Below, piece by piece: positions 56,469 through 64,000 of a stretch of 64,000 nucleotides of DNA. The stretch is from Posidonia oceanica (Eukaryota; Streptophyta; Magnoliopsida; Alismatales; Posidoniaceae): NCBI GenBank assembly GCA_037176725.1, contig JAZBRS010000076.1, positions 117,447,001 to 117,511,000 on the forward strand, in the 5' to 3' direction. Under the pieces are notes generated by a model. The model was not told the DNA's origin and ran no database searches. It saw only the letters and a list, made by a program, of their open reading frames with translations. Within the stretch, counting starts at the first letter, position 1. Each line of letters opens with the position of its first letter. Made by a program: the position numbers and the translations under genes.

Positions 56469-57880
56469 GGGTGATAAGATGTCGGGCTTATCGGCCGGAT
56501 AGTTTACGGTCCTATCAACCGGGAGCGATAGTTTACGGACCTATCAACTGGAAGCAGTTGTGAGTGATAGTTACTAGATATCAGCCGTATAACATGGTTG
56601 TGCAGCGATAGTTTACGGTCCTATCAACCGGAAGCGATAGTTTACAGGCCTATCAACTGGAAGCGATAATTTACAGTCCTATCAACTAGAGCGATAGTTT
56701 ATGGTCCTTTCAACCGGAAAGCACAAACCATGAGGGATAGTTACTGGTTATCAGCCGTATAACGCAAATGCCAGAGAATGATAGTTTACGGTCCTATCAA
56801 CCGGAAGCGATAGTTTACAGGCCTATCAACTGGAAGCGATAGTTTACGGACCTATCAACCGGGAGCGATAGTTTACGGTCCTATCAACCGGAAACGGCAT
56901 TTGCGAGGGATAGTTACTGGATATCAGCCGTATAACATGATTGGCGTAGTGATAGTTTACGTTCCTATCAACCGGAAGTGATAGTTTACAGGCCTATCAA
57001 CTGGAACGATAGTTTACGGACTATCAACCGGGAGCGATAGTTTACGGATCTATCAACCGGAAAGCGCAATCATGAGGGATAGTTACTGGATATCAGCTGT
57101 ATAACGTAATTGCAAGTGATAGTTTTGGATATCAGCCAGAGAATGATAGTTTACGAACCTATCAATCGGAAAGTGCAATTACGAGGGACAGTTACTGGAT
57201 GTTAGCCGTATAACACAACTACTCGGGGATCAGCCCAAGATGATAGTTTACGGTCCTATCAACCGGAAAGAGCAGCGATTGGTTGATTGAGTGATTGATA
57301 AGAAAAAGAGTGATTGATAAGGAAAAGAGTGATTGATAAGAAAAGGATTGAGTGATTGATAAGAAAAAGAGTGATTGATAAGAAAGGATTGATAAGATAT
57401 CGGACTTATCGGCCGGCAAAGGGAGAGGGGTGATAAGATATCGGACTTATCGGCTGGCAAATGAATAAAAGAATAGAATGATAAGATATCGGACTTATCG
57501 GCCGGCAAAGAGGGGGTGAAGGGATGATAAGATATCGGACTTATCGACCGGCAAAGGGAAAGAGATGATAAGATATCGGACTTATCGGTCGGCAAATGAA
57601 TAAAAGAATAGAATGATAAGATATCGGACTTATCGGCTGGCAAAGAGGGGATGAAGGAATGATAAGATATCGGACTTATCGGCCGACAAAGGGAAAGAGA
57701 TGATAAGATATCGGACTTATCGGCCGGCAAATGAATAAAAGAATAGAATGATAAGATATCGGACTTATCGGCCGGCAAAGAGGGGATGAAGGAATGATAA
57801 GATATCGGACTTATCGGCCGGCAAAGGGAAAGAGATGATAAGATATCGGACTTATCGGCCGGCAAATGAATGAGTTTCGC
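56469..57880. repeat. Covarying hairpin array of element B
   Basis: The same two hairpin classes as C. GATAG-TTTACGGTC-CTATC and GATA-GTTACTGGA-TATC units run to about 57270. After a short GATTGATAAGAAAA repeat come GATAAG-ATATCGGA-CTTATC units spaced by GGCCGGCAAAG to 57880. GATGA units, common in C, are nearly absent. Frames through the array such as ADKSDILS repeats are artefacts. Confidence 0.9.
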
Positions 57881-57960
57881 AAGAGCGAATCATCCCATGA
57901 TACCAGGAATATCATGGGGGAAAGAGAGGGAGAATGATATCAAGGGGCGATCAAAAGATG

Positions 57961-57987
57961 CCCCTGGTATCAGGATGATACCAGGGG
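57961..57987. other. Long hairpin, 11-bp perfect stem, element B
   Basis: CCCCTGGTATC (57961-57971) pairs with GATACCAGGGG (57977-57987). Same position and sequence as in C. Confidence 0.85.
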
Positions 57988-58367
57988 TTGGCCAGCACGT
58001 CCTTGGCATCAAAAGCAGAGGATGAAGACAAAACTGTCGTGTTTGTCAGATGAGTAGTTTGGGGTACCAGCCCGACGGAGACTCAACTGGGGACGCTGGA
58101 TGGCTTGACTTGACGGCGTGGGTCTGCAGAGATTCTAGACTCCAGATTGACTGCTGAGGACTTTCCTGCGTTGTGTTGGTTGCAAGTCTGGCCAGAGGGC
58201 TCAAGATGAGGTTGGCAATGATTATGCAATGCATTAAGTAGTCTTGAGGTGCAAGCAGATAACAGAAAACACTTTTGCATTGAAGGAACTATTGAGTACA
58301 TGCCTGTGTCAGGCCAAAATATACAGCACAACTTGAAAGGAAACTACATATTGGCTGCATAAGTGCC

Positions 58368-59621
58368 CTAGCCGGTTCGAGCCTTCTTTGACTGCCTGGA
58401 GTCGGGGAACAGGAGGCTGCCTGGCGGGATTTCATTGATGGGCCAGAGCTCTTGGACCTTGGTCAGGTACTCAGGGGCACATCCTACACCTCTCGCAGCT
58501 ACGATGTCTGTTGATCGTACTCCATGCTGCATCAGATTGGCCAGCTTCTTTGTTGGGGCAGTCGTGCTAAGAGGGTATGTCTGCAGAAGCTTGGGTGCTA
58601 TGCTGTCAACAAAGGCGCCCTGTCGGAAGCCAAACTGGCGCATAACCCTGATAGGATGGTACTCCATACTCGCAGTAAATCCTAGTAGTACAATCAGCCG
58701 CGTGTCGCAGGCGCTGAAGAAGACAGTGAATGGTTCGGCCATGGAGGGGACGATACGCCAGGTTACTGCGTCGTCGGTCAGCGCTGATAGCCTCTCATAT
58801 TCTTCCTTGACGCTCTTGACTGTCTTGGCATGGCTGCTGCTGCAGTAGCCTTCAAAAGCATGCACCTAGGGGCGCAGAAGGTCCATCTCTAAGTGGGCGG
58901 CTAGCCAGACTTGTATAAGTGCCTCGCAGCCATGGAAGTGGCGGCAGTGATGTGAGATGCGGTCCAGCCCGCGGTATGTTTCTGCCAGAACAATCGGTGT
59001 CAGGTCTATCTGCCGGGTCACCACAGCAAGTGCTATTTCCGCAACCTCGATGGCCACTGTCAGTCGGCCATGAGTAAAGATCAGCTCACCTAGGAAACGG
59101 ATGACAAACCCTCGAAGCCACAGCTTGTCTCCGAGTTCAACACGCTTTCTCATGACATCATCAAAGTGCGCTAGGCGAAGCAGGGGTTCGGGCCCACTGG
59201 TGCAGATCAGTCTTTGTTGGCAGCTTCGAGTAGGGAGCCCAGTCAGTTGGCTCAGGACCGCAAGGTATCCATCACGCCTCATGAAGATAGGCAGCCCCAT
59301 GATCTTGGAGAAGCCGCAGATCCGACGCACTTCTTCCAGTGTGGGTGTCAGTTCAGTTCTGCCAAAGCGAAAGACATGGTGTGCCGGTTTCCAGAACCTT
59401 ACGGCGGCACACAGAAGATGGCGGCTTACTTCCACATCAGCGGCCTTCAGCAGCTTGGTTGGAATACCCCATAGGAGCAGCTTTTCGCAGTCTTCTTGGG
59501 TAAGCCTGCCGATCCATTCTCGCAGGGTCTCAGAGCAGTGTGTCGGGGTCACCAGAGTAGGGAATCCCATTGCACAGGTCGCAGAATGTAGGCAGATAGT
59601 TGCTGCAGGATCTTCAGGTAC
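58368..59621 (-). pseudogene. Plant mobile domain (PMD, MAIN/MAIL-like) gene of element B, one stop
   Basis: A near-complete PMD protein (Pfam PF10536 family). From Met 59570 it runs 400 codons with a single TAG (58866-58868), where C has CAG. Blocks: MGFPTLVTPTHCSETLREWI near the start, FWKPAHHVFRFGRTELTPTL (about residue 60), HFDDVMRKRVELGDKLWLRG, RISHHCRHFHGCEALIQVWL, then GFRQGAFVDSIAPKLLQTYP and a basic tail QSKKARTG. The frame stays open upstream of this Met to a 3' splice-like site (AACAG|GTACC, exon start 59621), so an upstream exon is possible. The gene lies after integrase, in sense, and in a different frame from pol. MAIN/MAIL1 are nuclear silencing-related proteins; the role in the element is unknown. 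Confidence 0.88.
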
Positions 59622-60942
59622 CTGTTACCAAGACTGTAGATCATCAGACTTCCTTCTAGTACATAGTCAATGACTGTAAGCGGATTCTAAGACTGGTAAA
59701 GCAGTTCAACATATTTAGCAGTAAACATTCAGAGCATGGCAATTAAGCACATATAAGTAGGGGATTCTGTTGGCACGGTGGCGGGGACTGGCAGGAGTCC
59801 TAGACCAGCGCAGCTCGATGGTGCCAACGCATGCTGAGTAGGAGTACTGTCTCAGTACCAGAGCAGATCTTGCAAGGCAGAATGATTAAAGGGGGATGAG
59901 ACGATTGAAAACGCAGATGTATGCATGATTAATGATTAGAGTGGTTTGCCCTCAGCATACGGAATGCTTTAGTGCCTGCTGTCTTAGGAATGGAGCGGTT
60001 CCTGATTCACTGGACTCTACTCAGACTCCTAACTTGTTGGTGGCACTCCAGGAAAGGGCACTGGTGATGTTTGGCGGTGGTGTAGAAAGGACGGGCTACA
60101 TGCCAAACTCTTAAGGACTTACACTTACTCTTTTCCTCTTTCTTGTCTTTCTTGCTTCTATGTAGGTGTGCAGGGCTCCTCCCATTCCTATCTTGGAGAC
60201 AAGGAGGACCTGGCTTGAATTTTGAGTCTTCTGTGGGGTAGGTGAAAGGTGCGAGATTACTCTGCTTGCCTTCATTTTTTGGAGTTGATTATTGCTTTTT
60301 CCCCCTTTTTTTTTCTATCATTTTCTTCTTCCTCTCTTTTTTTTTGTTGTTTGTCCTTTTGTTTTTCTTGTTTTTCTTCTTTTCTCTTTTTTTCTTCTTC
60401 TTTTCTTTGGCTTGCAGGTCTCCGCTATCCCTACCCTAGAGGAAGTGGGTGCCTGGCTTCTGAGACATGGGGGCTAGGACTTTCTGGTGTGAATTCTGGC
60501 TCTCTCTTTCTTTCTTTTCTTGTGCATCCAGGCATGGGCATGTGTTCCTTCCTGGCTAATGCCTAGCATTCTTTTAGGAGTGTAAGTCCTTAGGTGTTTG
60601 GGCATTTCGCCCGCTCTCACTGAGTGGTGGCTCCCTCACTAGCTAGGGCATCTAAGTAGTGTCAGGTGAGGTCGGGAGGCTCCTTCCACAGTAGGCAAGC
60701 ATCTCCGGTTCTCATCATCGGGCAATATGCAATGCATGATTTGAGAGGATGACGATGATGATTATAAAGGGGATAAGGGACGGAACGTACGGGAATGCAG
60801 GAGAAGGTAGAGCAAAGCGATGTATGAAGATGTACAGAGGCAAAGGCAGGGGAAATAGGACGAGAAGAGGGGCGAAAGCGTGCAAAGGGTGGGAATATAA
60901 GAGGTGGGATGAAGGAGAATGATCTGCGATGGCTGCTCCAGG
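59622..60942 (-). other. Spacer between integrase and PMD gene, element B
   Basis: Conserved with C 46705-48049. T-rich on the plus strand at 60290-60410. Contains the sequence leading to the splice-like site TGGTAACAG at 59622. No gene is supported. Confidence 0.5.
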
Positions 60943-62181
60943 TTACTGATAGTATTTCTTGAGGTAGCACAAGTTGACCGGCTCAGACTGCTCGACCTGG
61001 TCCATGTCCTCATGAGTTACAGCGCCACCCGAGAAGATCTGCTTAACCACAAAGGGGCCATGCCAGTTAGGTTGGAATTTGCCTCGACCGTCAAGTAAAT
61101 GAATGGCGCGCAGAACGAGATCTCCTGGCCGAAAGTTTCTGGGCTGGACCTTCTTCAAGAACGCTCTAGCCATCCGCTTCTAGTAACAGTGAGCATTGTG
61201 CATAGCTTGTAGTCTGTGCTCATCAATCAGATTCAGTTGGACGCAGCGGTCTTCGACCCATTCTGCCTCTTCCAACTTAGCTTCTCGTAGGATCCGTAGT
61301 GAGGGGATCTCTACTTCGACAGGTAACACCGCTTCCATGCCGTACACCAGAGAGTATGGGATGGCTCCCGTTGAGGTCCGGATTGATGTCCTATACGCCC
61401 AGAGTGCGTACGGGAGCTTGTCATGCCAATCCTTGTGGGTTTCTGCCATCTTCTTCAGGATTTTAACAATGTTCTTGTTTGTAGACTCCACCGCTCCGTT
61501 CATCTGTGGCCGATAGGGTGAGGATCTATGATGCTTGATCTTGAGACTCTGCAGGTATTCCTTGGTCCTTTTGGTAATGAAGTTCGTGCCATTATCAGAG
61601 ATGATGGAGTAAGGGACCCCATATCGGGCAACGATATTGTTCCTGATAAATTTTTCTGTTGCCACAGCGGTGACTGTCTTATAAGAGGCCGCTTCCACCC
61701 ACTTGGTAAAGTAATCGATCGCTACCAGAATGTAGCGATGACCATTTGAAGCAGCAGGGTGGATGGCGCCAATGACATCAATCCCCCAGGTGGAGAAAGG
61801 CCATGGCGAAGACATGTTATGCAGCTATTGTGGGGGGGCCCTAATGAAGTTACCATGGATCTGGCAGTTGTGGCATTTACGCACAAACCGGGAGCAGTCC
61901 GCTTCCATGGTCTGCTAGAAATATCCTTGGAGCATGATCTTCTTGGCTAGGAGGACGCCGTTCATGTGCGGGCCACAGGTCCCTGCATGCACTTGAAGCA
62001 TCAGCGTGTCCGCCTCTGATTTGTTCAGGCAGTGCAGTAGCATCTGATTATATGATCTTCTGTATAGCTGCCCAGCCCCCAACACATACTTTGACACCAG
62101 ACGCGCCAAAGTTCTCTTGTCTTCTGCAGTGGTGCCAGGCGGAAGGTTACCAGACTCCAGGAAAGCTTTTATGCCTTGATA
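60943..62181 (-). pseudogene. int: Integrase of element B, several stops
   Basis: Minus strand, one frame from the RNase H side to the end. It starts after a TAG (62182-62184) with IKAFLESGNLPPGT. The H2C2 zinc region spans VHAGTCGPHMNG to CHNCQIHG. The core has STWGIDVIGAIHP, YSIISDNGTNFITK and PQMNGAVESTNKN, so all three catalytic acidic residues are present. The C-terminal region has QPRNFRPGDLVLRAIHLL and ends LCYLKKYYQ with a stop at 60943-60945. Nonsense codons lie at 61915-61917, 61825-61827 and 61180-61182. The stop at 61825 has an exact counterpart in C (48932-48934). Confidence 0.92.
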
Positions 62182-62751
62182 CTAGGGTTGCTCCTCTGCT
62201 GGATTTGCCTCTTCTATGTTCATGCAATGCGCAGGCTGCTCTATACAGGTAACTGATACATCTACTGTACTGTCTTTGGGTATACTAAGCCAGGACGCCA
62301 AAGTTGCTAGCGCGTCTGCGTATGCGTTTCTTGCTCTGTTCATATATGTGAAGTAGATGCTCTCAAATTCTTCCATCAGCCTCAGCAGGTGTTCGTGATA
62401 TGGCACAAGTTTGGGATCTTTTGTCTTCCAGTCGCCATTCACTTGAGAAATCACCAGCATGGCATCGCCGTGCACATGCAGCTTCTGTGCCTTATGCTCG
62501 AGGGCGACTTTCAATCCCAGGATGCATGCTTCATATTCTACTTCATTGTTTGTGCAGGTGAAAGTCAGCTTCCTCGCGAAAGAAATCATCTGTCTTTGGG
62601 GCGTGGTCAGCACTGCGCCTACGCCTCGGCCCTTTTTGTTGACAATGCCATCAAAGTAGAGCTGCCATTCCTCTTGTTCTTCCGGATCTTTCTCCTTAGA
62701 GTCCTCCATCGTGAAAAGGATGTCCTCGTCAGGGAACTGCGTCTGGAGGGG
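62182..62751 (-). pseudogene. Archaeal-like RNase H (second RNase H) of element B
   Basis: A second RNase H between the RT-linked RNase H and the integrase is a hallmark of the Tat/Ogre branch. Visible catalytic-type blocks: LYFDGIVNKKGRGVGAVL (Asp), NNEVEYEACILGLKVALE (Glu), LHVHGDAMLVISQVNG (Asp) and RNAYADALATLAS (Asp). It starts after a TAA (62752-62754) and ends at a TAG (62182-62184), where related elements have Trp. It is in frame with the RT upstream and the integrase downstream. It degrades RNA in RNA-DNA hybrids during reverse transcription. Confidence 0.9.
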
Positions 62752-64000
62752 TTAGTATTCAGGCAGAGGGAGATCAGCAAGATGGTCTGCCATGGCTTGG
62801 TCCTTTATGGATTTCTGTGTGACAAAGGTGATGTCGTACTGGGACAGTAGCACTTGCCACTTAACACATCTGCCCACCATGGCCGGCTTTTGAAAGAGAA
62901 ACTTGATGGGGTCATGCCAGCACAAGAGCTGAACTGGGTATGCCATCATATAGTGCCTTAGTTTCTGTGCAGCCCAGATAAGGGATAAGCAGGTCTTCTC
63001 TAGTGTGCTGTACCTGGCCTCACATTCATTAAATTTCTTGCTCAGGTAATAGATGGCGCGCTCCTTTCTACCAGATTCGTCGTGTTGGCCCAAGACGGCG
63101 CCCATGGAATGCTGCGTAGTAGAAAGGTAGAGAAGCAAAGGTCTCCCTGGTATGGGAGGAACCAAGACAGGAGGCTTGACCAACAGCTGCTTGATCTTGG
63201 CAAATGCAGTCTGACACTCCTCGCTCCAGTCGATTTGTGCATTCTTCCTCAGGAGCTTGAATATGGGTTCACAGATAGGCGTAAGCTGTGCAATGAAGCG
63301 ACTGATATACTGTAAACGCCCGAGCAGGCCTCGAACCTCCTTTTCTGTTCTGGGGGGTGGCATGTCCACGATGGCTTTTGCTTTCATCGGGTCCACCTCA
63401 ATCCCCCTTTGGCTAACAATGTAGCCGAGTAGTTTGCCAGAAGACACCCCGAATACACACTTGTTGGGGTTCAGGCGCAGCTTGTACTTCTGTAGATGGT
63501 CAAAGAGCTTTTTTAGACAAGCAAGATGATCTTCAGGCTCTCTGGTTTTAGCAATCATGTCGTCTACATAGACCTCCACTTCTTGGTGCATGAGGTCATG
63601 GAACAGGACAGTCATGGCCCTCTGATAGGTTGTGCCAGCATTCTTCAGACCGAACGGCATGACTTGGTAGCAGAAGACTCCTCAAGGGGTGATGAATGAA
63701 GTCTTTTCCATGTCTTCTTCTGCCATCTTAATCTAATTATATCCGGAAAAGCCGTCCATGAAGGAAAGCATCTTGTGGCCCGCTGTGTTGTCGACTAGGA
63801 CGTCAATGTGAGGCAATGGGAAGTCGTCCTTGGGACTCGCCTTGTTCAGGTCCCTATAGTCGATGTAGATCCGGACTCGGCCATCTTTCTTGGGCACAGG
63901 TACAATGTTTGCCAGCCACTCAGGATAAATGACGACCTTGAGGAAATTGACTCTGAGCTGCTTCATTATCTCTTCTTTGATCATGTGCAGCCACTGTGGT
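62752..64000 (-). pseudogene. rt: Reverse transcriptase and RNase H1 of element B, partial at window end
   Basis: Minus strand. The RT fingers/palm begin before the window edge. It includes WLANIVPVPKKDG, IDYRDLNKASPKDDFPLPHI, SFMDGFSGYN, then MPFGLKNAGTTYQR and the catalytic VEVYVDDMIAK (about 63570). The connection contains RGLLGRLQYISRFIAQLTPI. The RNase H1-like part has PGRPLLLYLSTTQHSMGAVL, with Leu-Tyr-Leu-Ser in place of the usual first Asp motif, and CEARYSTLEKTCLSLIWAAQ. It ends HLADLPLPEY and TAA. Stops at 63733-63735 (TAG) and 63682-63684 (TGA) lie between RT motifs. There are no frameshifts. The RNase H1 may be catalytically weak, with the archaeal-like RNase H compensating; that is inference. 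Confidence 0.92.

Larger units (their letters stand above)
55938..64000 (-). mobile_element. Element B internal region (Tat/Ogre type with PMD gene), 5' side outside window
   Basis: Sense order from the right edge: RT, RNase H1, archaeal-like RNase H, integrase, spacer, PMD, long hairpin, hairpin array, polypurine tract, then LTR 49285-55937. B is inserted in C's pol. The window's right edge falls in the RT; protease, gag, leader, PBS and 5' LTR should follow beyond it. Confidence 0.88.

Noticed and set aside
57248..57865. 205-codon frame with ADKSDILS repeats
   Set aside because: It is the antisense reading of GATAAG hairpin units, and related frames in C fall on the same repeats.

Overview
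The window is plant nuclear DNA from a repeat-rich, probably heterochromatic part of a large genome. I see no host gene, tRNA, rRNA or bacterial-type feature. Almost everything belongs to Ty3/gypsy LTR retrotransposons of the Tat/Ogre type. The evidence is very long LTRs (3.2-6.7 kb), primer-binding sites of the TGGCGACTC type expected for tRNA-Arg priming, a degenerate CxxH...GH...C Gag motif, a DNGS-type protease, and a second (archaeal-like) RNase H before the integrase. The species cannot be named from sequence alone.

The layout is a set of insertions inside insertions. Labels are mine. G (minus strand; gag 21865-24321, 5' LTR fragment 25518-25687) is the oldest layer. F (minus; 5' LTR 14910-21832) sits in G. 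E (minus; 5' LTR 10480-13980, gag remnant 8770-9723, 3' region reaching base 1) sits in F's leader. A complete 6.1-kb solo LTR, X (plus, 592-6708, target duplication ATAGG), sits in E's hairpin region. A chromovirus-like solo LTR (plus, 17613-19718, target duplication CTACA) sits in F's LTR. To the right, H (plus, 25688-37145: LTR, gag, protease, RT, then a foreign chromovirus gag fragment and a piece of LTR) sits in G's LTR. C (minus; 3' LTR 37146-42823, internal part to 49284) sits in H's 3' LTR. B (minus; 3' LTR 49285-55937, internal part to the window end) sits in the pol gene of C.

B and C show the most interesting biology. Their order in the sense direction is RT, RNase H, archaeal-like RNase H, integrase, a roughly 1.3-kb spacer, a plant mobile domain (PMD, MAIN/MAIL-like) gene, a long array of tiny hairpins, a polypurine tract held in its own hairpin, and the 3' LTR. 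Both PMD copies keep one reading frame and are damaged only by nonsense codons and, in C, an in-frame duplication. The hairpin units keep their loops while the stem sequences change on both sides together. This pattern also appears in E.

The giant LTRs share an internal plan: AT-rich start, pyrimidine-rich tract, GC-rich exon-like block ending in a GT splice-donor-like sequence, an AT-rich stretch of TGCATTT-type repeats, a 30-bp minisatellite, two strongly conserved blocks, and an internal PBS-like word. This suggests LTR-driven transcripts with spliced leaders. All pol and gag genes seen here carry stops or are incomplete, so none looks autonomous now.
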